Shown here: one piece after another, positions 9,352 through 19,734 of the stretch | Numbering within the stretch: position 1 is the first letter of the stretch | Layout: the number at the start of each line of letters is the position of its first letter | Source: Caulobacteraceae bacterium | Lineage (GTDB): Bacteria > Pseudomonadota > Alphaproteobacteria > Caulobacterales > Caulobacteraceae | Direction: 5' to 3' | DNA: 64,000 bases | Assembly: GCA_947475735.1 (NCBI GenBank) | Contig: CANJLQ010000016.1 | Location: forward strand, 17,793-81,792 | Position numbers and translations under genes: made by a program | Notes under the pieces: generated by a model | Told to the model about the DNA's origin: nothing | Databases searched by the model: none | The model's input: only the letters and a program-made list of their open reading frames with translations

Positions 9352-10163
9352 CGCCGGTCCCGCAACGGCCAGCCGTGGTCCAACGGCCCGTGACCCCCGC
9401 CCAGCCCCGGCGCGCGTCGGATGGCTTCAGCGACATAGGCCCAAGCCTGCGCCACCGCCGTCTCCATCGGCTGGCCCCGGGCCAGACCGGCCGCGATGGC
9501 GCTGGCCAGGGTGCAGCCCGTGCCGTGGGTCGAGGTCGTCTCGATGCGCGGCCCCTCCATCATCGTCTCGCCCGAAGCGGTCATCAGCAGGTCGACGACG
9601 GTGGGGCCGGCGACGTGACCGCCCTTCATCAGGACCGCGCGAGCGCCCATGGCGAGCAGCGCCTCCCCCGCTCGGCGCTGGCCGTCCAGATCTGCGACGG
9701 AAACCCCCGTCAGGGCCTCGGCCTCGGGCGCATTGGGCGTCAGCAGGGCGGCGCGGGGCACCATCAGCCGCCGCACGGCCTCGACGGCGTCCTCGTCCAG
9801 CAAGACTGCTCCGCCCTTGGCCACCATGACCGGATCGACGACAGCGGGAGCCGACGTCGTGTCGAGAATGGCCGCGACCCGCTCGACCACCGCGACCGAG
9901 CCCAGCATCCCGGTCTTGATCGCATCGGTGCCGATGTCGTCCAGAACCGCCCGGGCCTGGGCCTCGATCAGGTCCAACGGCAGGGGGTGGACGCCGTGAA
10001 CCCCCAGGGTGTTCTGAACGGTGATCGCGGTGATCGCGGTCGCGGCATGGCCCCCCATGGTGGTCACGGCCTTGATGTCCGCCTGCACGCCCGCTCCCCC
10101 GCCGCTGTCCGATCCCGCGATGATCAGGACGCGGCCGAGCCGGAGGGGGAGATCGTCGAGCAT
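9348..10163 (-). CDS. thiD: Hydroxymethylpyrimidine/phosphomethylpyrimidine kinase
   Basis: 271 residues, full family length. ThiD phosphorylates hydroxymethylpyrimidine twice to the pyrophosphate used by thiamine phosphate synthase. Visible signatures: I-I-A-G-S-D-S-G-G-G-A-G at the N-terminus (substrate loop), D-P-V-M-V-A-K-G-G in the middle, L-T-P-N-A-P-E-A, and the C-terminal anion hole and catalytic Cys in T-H-G-T-G-C-T-L-A-S-A. It is transcribed leftward, divergent from the YeeE/YedE transporter with 95 bp between the two starts, and overlaps the downstream nucleotidyltransferase gene by 4 bp. No TPP riboswitch could be recognised in the 95-bp gap. Confidence 0.95.
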   Translation of the reverse strand: MLDDLPLRLGRVLIIAGSDSGGGAGVQADIKAVTTMGGHAATAITAITVQNTLGVHGVHPLPLDLIEAQARAVLDDIGTDAIKTGMLGSVAVVERVAAILDTTSAPAVVDPVMVAKGGAVLLDEDAVEAVRRLMVPRAALLTPNAPEAEALTGVSVADLDGQRRAGEALLAMGARAVLMKGGHVAGPTVVDLLMTASGETMMEGPRIETTSTHGTGCTLASAIAAGLARGQPMETAVAQAWAYVAEAIRRAPGLGGGHGPLDHGWPLRDRR

Positions 10164-10258
10164 GCCGTCCCTTGCGACACCGCGCGGCGACGGGCAAGCC
10201 CCGGTATCCTTTCCTGTTCCTTGGTCGAAAACGTCTGTTCGGGGAGAGTCCTGCCGCC

Positions 10259-11263
10259 ATGATCCTGAGTATCGGCCTCGCCGGACTGGCCGCCGTCTGC
10301 GCCTTCGTGATGGGCTATGCCCTCAACCAGGGCACGACCTGCGCCGTCACCGCCGCCCGTCAGGTGATCGACGAGCGGCGGCCGACGATGCTGCTGGGGT
10401 TCGGGGTGGCGGCGGCGACTGCGGGGCTGGTCTGGTTCCCGCTGGCCTGGTTCACGAACGGCGTCGTGACCCTGCCACCGGACCATGTGGTCAGCGGGAG
10501 CCTGATCCTCGGCGGCACTCTGCTCGGTGTCGGCGCGGTCATGAATCGGGCCTGCCTCCTCGGCAGCATCTCGCGCATCGGCGATGGCCGGTTGAGCTAC
10601 CTGGGGCTTCCGATCGGTCTGGCGGCGGGTTTCGTCCTCGGCGACCGCCTTGGCCTGTCCGCGCCGGACGCGCAGGCGAACATGCTGGGCCACCCCTCCG
10701 AGGTCGCCCTTCTGGTCCTCGTCATCTTCGGAGTCCTTCTCTGGATCGGTTGGTGGGCCATGCGGATGCTCGGCGACAAGGGCGGGGACGGCCGTTGGAC
10801 CTGGAGGACCGCCATGGTGGTTCTGGGCGTCTCGGGCGCCGTGCTGTTCGCGGTCGCTCCGGGATGGACGCTCGCCGACGCCATCCGGCTGGCCCTGCCG
10901 GGGGGTGTCATGTCGATCATGGCCGCCGGGGCGCTCGGCCTTGTCATGTTCGCCATTCTGTCGGGCGGAGCGATCGTGTCGGGCCTGCGCCGCCGATCGT
11001 TCATCCTGCGCCCGCCCCGCCTGGTGCCGTTCGGGCGGTCGGTCCTGGGGGGCGCGGTGATGGCCCTGGGGGCCAGTCTGGTGCCGGGCGGAAACGACAC
11101 CCTGCTGCTGGCGGCCCTGCCTGGGGCGACGACGGCGGGGCTGGTCGCCTATGGGGTCATGTCCGCGACCGTGTTCGCCCTCCTGCTCGCCCGACGCGGG
11201 ATCGACCGCGCATGGGACCGAGCCGTCGTCAGCTCGCGGCCTGAATCGCCGCCTGGGTCTTGA
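10259..11263 (+). CDS. YeeE/YedE (TsuA-like) sulfur-compound transporter family membrane protein
   Basis: 334 residues from the ATG at 10259, which has a GGGGAGAG ribosome site. About nine to ten hydrophobic segments. Two related halves carry the family motifs: M-G-Y-A-L-N-Q-G-T-T-C-A-V near the N-terminus, and G-A-V-M-N-R-A-C-L-L-G-S-I-S-R-I-G-D-G near residue 90; the Cys residues in these motifs relay thiosulfate in characterised relatives. V-P-G-G-N-D-T-L-L-L near residue 285 is also typical. The role is therefore probably uptake of thiosulfate or another sulfur species. The 3' end overlaps the convergent folP by 35 bp. Confidence 0.83.
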   Translation: MILSIGLAGLAAVCAFVMGYALNQGTTCAVTAARQVIDERRPTMLLGFGVAAATAGLVWFPLAWFTNGVVTLPPDHVVSGSLILGGTLLGVGAVMNRACLLGSISRIGDGRLSYLGLPIGLAAGFVLGDRLGLSAPDAQANMLGHPSEVALLVLVIFGVLLWIGWWAMRMLGDKGGDGRWTWRTAMVVLGVSGAVLFAVAPGWTLADAIRLALPGGVMSIMAAGALGLVMFAILSGGAIVSGLRRRSFILRPPRLVPFGRSVLGGAVMALGASLVPGGNDTLLLAALPGATTAGLVAYGVMSATVFALLLARRGIDRAWDRAVVSSRPESPPGS

Positions 11264-12038
11264 GCGCCTGAACGGTCTCGCGGACGTCATGAACCCGCAC
11301 GATGACGGCCCCCCGCCGGGCCCCCTCCAGCGCCAGGGCGATCGAGCCGCCCAGCCGGTCGGTCGCCTCGGCGGCGGACGGGTCGATGTTGCGGATCATC
11401 CGCTTGCGGCTGGCCCCCAGCAGCACGGGAAAGCCCCGCGCCGCCAACCGGTCGAGGTGGGCGATCAGGGCCAGGTTGTGCTCCACCGTCTTGCCGAAGC
11501 CGATGCCGGGATCCAGCGTGATCCGCTCGCGCGCCACCCCGGCCGCCACGGCCGCCTCGGCGCGGGCGACCAGAAAGTCGGCCACCTCGGCCACGACGTC
11601 GTCATACAGCGGCTCGACCTGCATGGTGCGCGGCTCGCCCAGCATGTGCATCAGCACCACCTCGCACCCCAGGTCGGCGGCGACCGCCGCACTGTCGGGC
11701 GAGAAGGTCAGGGCGGTGACGTCGTTCCAGATCGTGGCCCCCGCCGCCAGGGCGGCGCGCGCGACCTCGGGCTTCATGGTGTCGATGCTGATGGGTCCAT
11801 GCCAGCGCGCGTGAACGGCGGCGATGACCGGCACGACCCGGGCGATCTCGATGTCGGCCGAAACCGGGTCTGCCCCCGGGCGGGTGCTCTCGCCGCCGAT
11901 GTCGAGGATATCGGCCCCGTCGCCGATCAATCGCATCGCCTGTGCCAGGCCGCCTTCCGCCGTCGCATGCAGGCCGCCGTCCGAAAAGCTGTCGGGCGTC
12001 ACGTTGACGATGCCCATGACGCGCGGACGGACGCTCAT
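11229..12038 (-). CDS. folP: Dihydropteroate synthase
   Basis: 269 residues. Condenses 6-hydroxymethyl-dihydropterin pyrophosphate with p-aminobenzoate in folate synthesis. The pterin-site signatures are clear: G-I-V-N-V-T-P-D-S-F-S-D-G-G near the start, I-D-I-G-G-E-S-T-R-P-G-A about residue 48, I-D-T-M-K-P-E near 100, and L-D-P-G-I-G-F-G-K-T near 175. It starts with a 4-bp overlap with the winged-helix gene upstream. In many alphaproteobacteria folP directly follows ftsH; here three genes lie between them. Confidence 0.96.
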   Translation of the reverse strand: MSVRPRVMGIVNVTPDSFSDGGLHATAEGGLAQAMRLIGDGADILDIGGESTRPGADPVSADIEIARVVPVIAAVHARWHGPISIDTMKPEVARAALAAGATIWNDVTALTFSPDSAAVAADLGCEVVLMHMLGEPRTMQVEPLYDDVVAEVADFLVARAEAAVAAGVARERITLDPGIGFGKTVEHNLALIAHLDRLAARGFPVLLGASRKRMIRNIDPSAAEATDRLGGSIALALEGARRGAVIVRVHDVRETVQALKTQAAIQAAS

Positions 12039-12337
12039 GCCTTGCCCCCGATCAACCGCCCCAAGGCTTCCAGGTAGGCGGCGAAGGCGGACCGGCCGGC
12101 GGCGGTGAGGGTCACGCGGGTCAGGGGCTTGTTGTCCTTGAAGCTTTTGTCGATGGCGACATAGCCCGCCTCTTCGAGCTTCTTGAGGTGGACCGACAGA
12201 TTTCCCTGGGTCGCCTCAAGCACGGTCTTCAGCTCGGTGAAGTCGGCGGCCTCGACGTCAGCCAGATAGACCATGATCCCCAGCCGCAGGCGGCCGTGGA
12301 TGACGTCGTCGATCCTGCCGAGATCGGCCAGCCCCAT
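12035..12337 (-). CDS. Winged-helix transcriptional regulator (MarR/HTH_27-like)
   Basis: 100 residues, one winged helix-turn-helix domain. D-F-T-E-L-K-T-V-L-E-A-T-Q-G-N-L-S-V-H-L-K-K-L is the helix-turn-helix with the recognition helix in N-L-S-V-H-L-K-K-L, followed by a wing containing K-D-N-K-P-L-T-R-V-T-L-T. This is the pattern of the small regulators annotated as winged helix DNA-binding domain. It sits 6 bp after the membrane protein gene and overlaps folP by 4 bp. It may regulate its own operon; a long palindrome lies ahead of the first gene at 14286-14324. Confidence 0.85.
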   Translation of the reverse strand: MGLADLGRIDDVIHGRLRLGIMVYLADVEAADFTELKTVLEATQGNLSVHLKKLEEAGYVAIDKSFKDNKPLTRVTLTAAGRSAFAAYLEALGRLIGGKA

Positions 12338-12343
12338 CGACGC

Positions 12344-12979
12344 TCAGGTCCCCGCCCGGGCGTCGCGGAACATCACCCAGCCCGGCAGGGCGAACAGGGC
12401 GAACAGGGCGACGGTACAGACGCCGAGGTACCACAGGGGATCTCGCACCAGCAGGCCCAGCGCCACCGCCGTAACCCACCCGCCCAGCGCCGTCGCCAGC
12501 ATCCAGCCCTGCCGTTTCAGGGTCCAGGCCATGTACCAGGCGGCCGCCTGCAGCGCGAAGACGATGGCGGCGTAATAGAGCCAGATCGCGAAATCCTGAT
12601 CCCGCGCCGCCCCCACCGCGAAGATGATGATCACGGCGGTATTGGCCATGCCCGTCGCGCTGAAGGCGGCGCTGAGGGTGCGCGTCGCCAGGGGACCGCG
12701 ATTGGCCGGTCCGGCCTTGCGGTCCCTCAGGATCGCCCAGGTCAGGACGGCCAGGAAGGCGACGCTGATCCCGACGACGAAGGCCAGGTTGGCGATATCG
12801 GGCCAGTCGATCAGGCCCGCCGCTTGGCCGACGTGGAACAGGCATTGAAGCCCGTACAGCAGTCCGCCGGCGAGGTAGCAGATCGCTAGGGTCATCGGCG
12901 GTCGGCCGCCGCCCTCGACGATCGCGCGCATGAAGGCGAGGTCGTCCTCGGGCGAATGCAGACGGGGTTTGGCAGGCAT
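12344..12979 (-). CDS. Integral membrane protein of unknown function
   Basis: 211 residues from the ATG at 12979, chosen because GGAGAG lies 4 bp upstream; an earlier in-frame start would lack this and overlap the neighbour region. The first 35 residues are soluble and polar (L-H-S-P-E-D-D-L-A-F-M-R), followed by about six hydrophobic helices between residues 30 and 205. I recognise no catalytic motif. It lies between the acyltransferase-3 gene and the winged-helix regulator gene in one leftward run, so the regulator may control it. Confidence 0.7.
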   Translation of the reverse strand: MPAKPRLHSPEDDLAFMRAIVEGGGRPPMTLAICYLAGGLLYGLQCLFHVGQAAGLIDWPDIANLAFVVGISVAFLAVLTWAILRDRKAGPANRGPLATRTLSAAFSATGMANTAVIIIFAVGAARDQDFAIWLYYAAIVFALQAAAWYMAWTLKRQGWMLATALGGWVTAVALGLLVRDPLWYLGVCTVALFALFALPGWVMFRDARAGT

Positions 12980-13037
12980 GGGTCTCTCCGGGAGCCGGCT
13001 CGCCCCTCGGGTGGACGAGCCGGTCGGTCTTGGCAAG

Positions 13038-14258
13038 CTACTCAGCGGCGATGGGCGCGGTCGAGGGGCGGGCCTTTCGCCACGGGACGCGCCGTCCGTT
13101 CAGCCAGGAGCCGATGTAGGTATGGCGGACCAGCAGTTCGTAGCTCAGCAGGCTGACCGCCATCACGCCGACCAGCACCGCCGCCAGCTTGGCGAACCAC
13201 GGCCAGGGCTGGGCCAGCAGCAGGACCTGCGCCGCCATCACCAGCGGCAGATGGACGATATAGACCCAGTAGGAGGCGTCGGCGAGATAGCGCCGCACAG
13301 CGCTGTGGCCCGAGGCGAAGCGCAGAGCCAGGCCGATCACGGCGAAGGTGGCGGACCACATGGCGATCGCATAGGTCCAGGCTGAGGTCAGCTTCATCTC
13401 CGGGTCGCTGACGGCCGTCAGGCGCGGGCCCGGACCCCCGGCGAGGTAAAGGGCCGCGGCACCGGTCGCCAGGGCCACGACGGCGAACACCGGCCACGCG
13501 CTGACGATGCGGCTCAGAAGGTCTCGGCGGCGGTTCAGCAGGGCCCCGGTCGCGAACGCCAAACCGAAGGCGGTCACGGCCACGGCGTTGGGGACCAGGC
13601 CGGTGTCCGGCGTCGGCACGCCGAAGAAGACGATCCAGTCAGGCCGCGCCCAGAAGGCGAGCGCGACGGGCGCGGCCAGCACGGCCGGGCTCCACGGGCC
13701 GATCAGGAGGCCGGCGATCCGATCGGCGAAGCGGCCGAGGTGGCCGCTCGGGTCAGCCGCCGTCAGGGCGTGCAGCGCCAACCGGACGACATAGAAGATC
13801 AGCAGCACCCACAGGAACCAGAGGTGGGTCAGGGGAAAGGTTTCGAGCGTCAGAGGCGGTGGCGGCGGTCCATCCGTCGGCAGGGTGCCGCCGTTATCGA
13901 TGGCCACCTTCCACAGCAGGACCGCAATGATCGCCGGAAACACCAGCCACCACAGGCCGAACAAGCCCCCGCCGATGCGGTTGAGCCGGTCCTTGGCGAA
14001 CCGCAACCAGCCCATGCGGCCCAGCATCATCTCTCCGAAGAGCCCCGCGATCAGGAAGAAGGTCGTCATCCGGAACAGATGGATGGCGAAGAAGATCAGG
14101 CTGGCCCCCTGGGACGTCTGCGCGTCGGTGGCGATCCAGATCGGCGCGGGGATGTAGGCCATCGAGGCGTGCAGGACGACGCCCAGCAAAAGCGCGCCGC
14201 CCCTCAGGGCGTCGAGGCCATGCAGCCGGTCCGTCGGCCCATTCGTTACACTTGTCAT
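13038..14258 (-). CDS. Acyltransferase-3 family membrane protein (OpgC-like)
   Basis: 406 residues from the ATG at 14258, preceded by GGAGGG; an in-frame ATG 12 bp earlier is possible. Opens with D-R-L-H-G-L-D-A-L-R-G-G-A-L-L-L-G-V-V-L-H-A-S, the R-x10-H motif of the acyltransferase-3 family, followed by about ten membrane helices. Members transfer acyl or succinyl groups to periplasmic glycans or lipids; the closest-looking branch includes the glucan succinyltransferase OpgC, but the substrate is not deducible. It is first in the acyltransferase / membrane protein / winged-helix / folP run, behind the palindrome at 14286-14324. Confidence 0.82.
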   Translation of the reverse strand: MTSVTNGPTDRLHGLDALRGGALLLGVVLHASMAYIPAPIWIATDAQTSQGASLIFFAIHLFRMTTFFLIAGLFGEMMLGRMGWLRFAKDRLNRIGGGLFGLWWLVFPAIIAVLLWKVAIDNGGTLPTDGPPPPPLTLETFPLTHLWFLWVLLIFYVVRLALHALTAADPSGHLGRFADRIAGLLIGPWSPAVLAAPVALAFWARPDWIVFFGVPTPDTGLVPNAVAVTAFGLAFATGALLNRRRDLLSRIVSAWPVFAVVALATGAAALYLAGGPGPRLTAVSDPEMKLTSAWTYAIAMWSATFAVIGLALRFASGHSAVRRYLADASYWVYIVHLPLVMAAQVLLLAQPWPWFAKLAAVLVGVMAVSLLSYELLVRHTYIGSWLNGRRVPWRKARPSTAPIAAE

Positions 14259-14285
14259 CACGCCCTCCATTCGATGGATGACGAG

Positions 14286-14324
14286 CTATCATAGACATGT
14301 TTGGTATGCAAACAGGTCTGATAG
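14286..14324. promoter_or_regulatory. 39-bp imperfect palindrome, candidate operator
   Basis: Plus strand: the left arm CTATCATAGACATGTTTG pairs with the right arm CAAACAGGTCTGATAG around the 5-base centre GTATG. The core TGTTTG-GTATG-CAAACA is perfect. It is AT-rich against very GC-rich surroundings and sits 27 bp upstream of the acyltransferase start and directly beside the ftsH terminator hairpin. This is what a dimeric repressor site over a promoter looks like; the winged-helix protein encoded in the same operon is the obvious candidate binder (inference). Confidence 0.5.
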
Positions 14325-14325
14325 T

Positions 14326-14359
14326 GAAATGCCCGCCCGGCGAACCGGGCGGGCATTTC
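14326..14359 (-). terminator. Strong hairpin after ftsH, likely intrinsic terminator
   Basis: GAAATGCCCGCCCGG, loop CGAA, CCGGGCGGGCATTTC: a 15-bp perfect stem beginning 10 bp past the ftsH stop codon. On the minus strand it is followed by AC-rich sequence rather than a clean T tract, but the AAAT/ATTT ends of the stem supply a short run. Position and strength support termination of the long Tol-Pal/tilS/ftsH transcript. Confidence 0.7.
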
Positions 14360-14368
14360 TGGGTCTGA

Positions 14369-16315
<1,947 letters not shown>

Positions 16316-16372
16316 CGGTTAGAAGTCCTCGTCGCCGGCCACCGTGCCGGCATGGGTTTCACTCAGTCGGAG

Positions 16373-17605
16373 TCAAAATAGGTCAGACGGCGGCGTTTCG
16401 CCATGCACGGTTCGCGTCAGGTCCGTTTCCTGCGTCGTTTCGCCCAGAGCCAGCGACAGGCGACGCGGCGCGAGGTTCAGGACCCTGGCCGCCCGCCATG
16501 CAAGAACCGGGCTGGTCCCACCGTCCCGGATCAGGACCGGCAGGGCTCCACGCGCCGCCGGGGCCGAATGGGCGACAACCGCGCGATCGGCGACCGACAG
16601 CTGAGCCAGACGGCCGAGAGCCGGAACGACGCTCCAACCGTCGTCACCGGAGGTGATCTCATAGCGGCCGTCCCAGACGGCGGGGCAATCCGGGGTGAGC
16701 GTCAGCCGCCGCTGCGAAACGCGACGCAGCTCGCCGGCCTCTCGGGTGACCCGCACGCGCTGAGGCGTTGCCTCGATACGAGCACCGGCGAGATTGGCCG
16801 TGAAGGGTTCGCCTTTGGCCAGCCGCGCCTCGAGCGCCTCGAGCCGTTCCGCGCGCGGCAGGCGATCGTGCCCGGCGGCGCAAAGGAGTGTTGGGGCCAG
16901 GCGGATCACTCCCTCGAATCCCTCGCCGAGAGCGAGCGGACGGGCAGTCCCGAGCGCGGGGCGCTCGATGGCCCCACGCGGAGAGGACCCCGCGTTCGAT
17001 GCGCCCACTCGGTGTCCTTCCGTCATTTCGCGCAAGCTAGTGCGCGCTCGCCCTCGCCCGTATGCCGCATTCCCCGGGTCTTCGATCCATTCCCTGCCCC
17101 GCGCCCGCAGCAGCTGGCGCAAAGCCTCACGACGCTCTTCCAGCATGGGACGCAGCAGCATTAGCCCGCGCCCCTCGGGCCAGGCCGGGCTGGGCGACCA
17201 TTCGCGAAGACCGCCCAGTGTCGATCCGCGCGCTCGCATCCAGTCGCCCTCGGCGACGTCGTCGGCGGTGTGGCCAAACAGCACGACGCGGGCCCCCGCC
17301 TCGCGGGCGGCCTCGGCGATCAGGGCATGGCGGGCGCGGCGGGCGGCGGCGGGCAGGCCTGTGGTCGGCTTTGGTCCCTCCCAGCGGCGAGACGCCCAGT
17401 CGGCGCCGACAGCCCGCGCCGCCGCCTCGCAGAGCCGCGACCAGTCGGCGGCATCGGGGTTCAGTCCGTGGTCGACCGTGACAGCGAGCAGTGGGCGGCT
17501 CGCGCGACGCGCCCAGATCGCTGCGATCTCCAGCAGGGCCAGCGAGTCCCCGCCTCCGGACAATGCCAGGGCGATCGGGTGAGCCGCCTGTCGATCCAGC
17601 CGCAC
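16373..17605 (-). CDS. tilS: tRNA(Ile)-lysidine synthase
   Basis: 410 residues. TilS adenylates C34 of tRNA-Ile(CAU) and couples lysine to make lysidine, allowing AUA decoding. The PP-loop S-G-G-G-D-S-L-A-L is at residues 16-24, followed by V-D-H-G-L-N and F-G-H-T-A-D-D, the typical ATP-pyrophosphatase set. The chosen start is a GTG only 15 codons before the PP-loop; the frame remains open upstream into cpoB, so the true start may be earlier. It follows cpoB and precedes ftsH. Confidence 0.92.
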   Translation of the reverse strand: MRLDRQAAHPIALALSGGGDSLALLEIAAIWARRASRPLLAVTVDHGLNPDAADWSRLCEAAARAVGADWASRRWEGPKPTTGLPAAARRARHALIAEAAREAGARVVLFGHTADDVAEGDWMRARGSTLGGLREWSPSPAWPEGRGLMLLRPMLEERREALRQLLRARGREWIEDPGNAAYGRGRARTSLREMTEGHRVGASNAGSSPRGAIERPALGTARPLALGEGFEGVIRLAPTLLCAAGHDRLPRAERLEALEARLAKGEPFTANLAGARIEATPQRVRVTREAGELRRVSQRRLTLTPDCPAVWDGRYEITSGDDGWSVVPALGRLAQLSVADRAVVAHSAPAARGALPVLIRDGGTSPVLAWRAARVLNLAPRRLSLALGETTQETDLTRTVHGETPPSDLF

Positions 17606-17658
17606 GTCCAGCCGCGCGAGAACCCGGCGTTCAAGATCGGCGACCGGGTCGCCCGGGC

Positions 17659-18510
17659 TCAGCGGCAGGCCGCCCGGGTTCGAGTGTCGACCGCGATCTG
17701 GCGCAGGGCAGGCGTGGAGCTGGCGGCATAGCGTCTATCGTATTCACCCAGCGCCGCGCAGGCTTGGGCATCACGGTTGGTCGCCTCCAGGCCGCGCGCC
17801 AGCTTGAGCGTGACCTCGCCGGCCCAGGGCGCAGTCGGCCAGCCCTGGAGCGCGGTGGCGTACTGTTGCACAGCTCCGGCCTGGTCGCCGCCGGCGCGGA
17901 TGACGTCGCCGATGCGCCAGACCGCCTCGCGGCCGGACGGCGTGTCGGCCCAGGTCGAGGCGACGAGTTCCAGGGCCGCCCGGCCCCGTGCCGGGTCTGT
18001 CGCCAGCAGCGCTCGCGCAGCGGCGAGATCGGCGACGGCGTCCCCCGTCGGAGACCGCGTTGCGGCCTCCTCGGCCTCCCGGGCGGCGGCTTCCTCGGCC
18101 TCGCGCGTCTGCTCGATGGTTCGCAGTCGGCCCTCGGCGTCGGCGAGACGGGCGCGCAGGGCGGCGTTGTCGCTGTCGCTCTCGTCCAGCTGGAAGGTCA
18201 GGCGTTCCAAGTCGCCGTTCACCCGCTGGACCGTCTGCTCCATGTCCTGCAGACGGCGATCCATCTGCGAGACCCGCCCCTGGAGGGCGACGAGCTCCGG
18301 GTCGGACTCCACCAGGACCGGCTCACCCTGGGCGTTTCGCTGGGTGATCGCGCGCTCCAGACGGCGGACATTGCGGTCCAGGTTGTCCAGGCGACGCACG
18401 TCCCACTGAATGGCGGGCAGGGGCTGGGTCTGGGCGACCACAGCGCCGCCGATCACGCCTGTGGCGACGGCGGCGAGCGCGAGGGTCCGAAAGGTCAGGC
18501 GTCTTTTCAT
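17659..18510 (-). CDS. cpoB: Tol-Pal system protein CpoB (YbgF), periplasmic
   Basis: 283 residues from the ATG at 18510. Signal peptide M-K-R-R-L-T-F-R-T-L-A-L then a hydrophobic core ending at A-V-V-A-Q near residue 27. Residues about 30-150 are heptad-rich, with D-N-L-D-R-N-V-R-R-L-E-R-A as the start of the coiled coil, and residues 165-280 contain TPR-like repeats (A-G-G-D-Q-A-G-A-V-Q-Q-Y-A-T-A-L). CpoB coordinates outer-membrane constriction by Tol-Pal with septal peptidoglycan synthesis. The last gene of the cluster before tilS; separated from pal by the DUF3667 gene. Confidence 0.92.
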   Translation of the reverse strand: MKRRLTFRTLALAAVATGVIGGAVVAQTQPLPAIQWDVRRLDNLDRNVRRLERAITQRNAQGEPVLVESDPELVALQGRVSQMDRRLQDMEQTVQRVNGDLERLTFQLDESDSDNAALRARLADAEGRLRTIEQTREAEEAAAREAEEAATRSPTGDAVADLAAARALLATDPARGRAALELVASTWADTPSGREAVWRIGDVIRAGGDQAGAVQQYATALQGWPTAPWAGEVTLKLARGLEATNRDAQACAALGEYDRRYAASSTPALRQIAVDTRTRAACR

Positions 18511-18550
18511 GCCGCCACAGGTTCCACCGATTTGGGGCCGCCGCAAGGCG

Positions 18551-19657
18551 TCAGGAGCCGAGACCCAGGAAGATGATCCCGACGAGGAACAAGGTGATGG
18601 TGAAGGTGCAGAACAGCATCAGGAAGAAGGTCCGCCAAAGGGCCGAGAACCAGCCCAGCCCATAGGTCCCCTTCAGCTGGGCGAACATGTGGACCGGCAC
18701 GGTCAGGGATAGGATCGATCCCACCGTTCCGCCGAAGGCCCCGAGCCGCCCCAGCCCCGCGACCGCCATGGTCAGGATGGCCATGAAGGTCAGGGAGTAC
18801 AGCACGAACACCCCATGGTCGTACCAGGTGAAGCCCCGCTTCCAGACGAACAGCAGCCACACGAACGGGATCGACAGCGGCACCAGCAGGAAGGCGAACT
18901 TATAGAGCGTCTGCTGGACCTTGTAGAAGGCGAACTCCGGGTTCGCGAGCTTGTGCAGGATCTTCTCCTGGAACTTCTTGTCGCCTACCCCGATGGTGAC
19001 GTTTCCGTCCTCGACGGCGTCGGCCATGCTCGCCTGCCAACTGCCTGGCGCGAAACCGTCGGCGCGTGGACCGGCGGTCTTGGCCTCCTGCAGGGATGCC
19101 AACTGGCCCTCGACACCAGCGAGGGCGGCCTCCATGCCGGCGACGACGCCGGCGGCCCCCGGCTCGCCGGCCGCGGCCTTGATCCGCGCTTCGGCCAGTT
19201 CGGCGCGCGCGTCCACGACATCCTGCTGGGCATCGGCGATCCGCTCGTCCAGGGTCGCGACCTGAATGGGCCCCTCCCCGCTACCGCCGAAGCTCAGCAG
19301 GAAGAACATCAGGAACACGGTGAACAGGAACAGCGCCAACGGCGAGACATAGCGGGTCCGCTTGCCTGCGATCCATTCACGGGTCAGCCGGCCGGGGTTG
19401 AGCAGCAGCAGCGGCAGGGTGCGCCAGATGCGGGCGTCGAAATGCATGACGCCGTGCAGCAACTCTTCGCCCAGATGCAGCAGGCTGCGATGCACATGGG
19501 TCGGCTGGCCGCAGTTCGAGCAGAACTTGCCCGAAACGGACTCGCCGCAGTCCGAACAGACATCGTGATGATCGCCGGCGCGGCCGGTCGGCTTCTCGAT
19601 CGCCGCACCGATCAGCCCGCCGGTCGCCGCACCGCCCGCTGCGTCGATATCCACCAT
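18551..19657 (-). CDS. DUF3667 zinc-ribbon membrane protein inside the tol-pal cluster
   Basis: 368 residues. An N-terminal zinc ribbon with Cys34, Cys37, Cys46 and Cys49 (C-S-D-C-G ... C-S-N-C-G-Q-P), then H-L-G-E-E-L-L-H-G-V-M-H-F-D-A-R-I-W-R-T-L, a conserved-looking amphipathic stretch leading into the first membrane helix near 95-115. Residues 125-220 are a soluble helical insert with a coiled-coil look, and four more hydrophobic helices fill 225-368. This matches DUF3667, a family without a known role. It sits in the same orientation between pal and cpoB, 40 bp from cpoB, so co-expression with Tol-Pal is likely. Confidence 0.8.
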   Translation of the reverse strand: MVDIDAAGGAATGGLIGAAIEKPTGRAGDHHDVCSDCGESVSGKFCSNCGQPTHVHRSLLHLGEELLHGVMHFDARIWRTLPLLLLNPGRLTREWIAGKRTRYVSPLALFLFTVFLMFFLLSFGGSGEGPIQVATLDERIADAQQDVVDARAELAEARIKAAAGEPGAAGVVAGMEAALAGVEGQLASLQEAKTAGPRADGFAPGSWQASMADAVEDGNVTIGVGDKKFQEKILHKLANPEFAFYKVQQTLYKFAFLLVPLSIPFVWLLFVWKRGFTWYDHGVFVLYSLTFMAILTMAVAGLGRLGAFGGTVGSILSLTVPVHMFAQLKGTYGLGWFSALWRTFFLMLFCTFTITLFLVGIIFLGLGS

Positions 19658-19734
19658 GGTCGCCCCCAGGCCAACTCAGCCGTCAGTGTGACGCGCTGCA
19701 CAACAGGCGGCAAGATGGGGCGTCGAGGTGGGAC

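Noticed and set aside
10164..10258. Possible TPP riboswitch ahead of thiD
   Set aside because: The 95-bp gap lacks the CUGAGA and thi-box core motifs and is too short for the full element.
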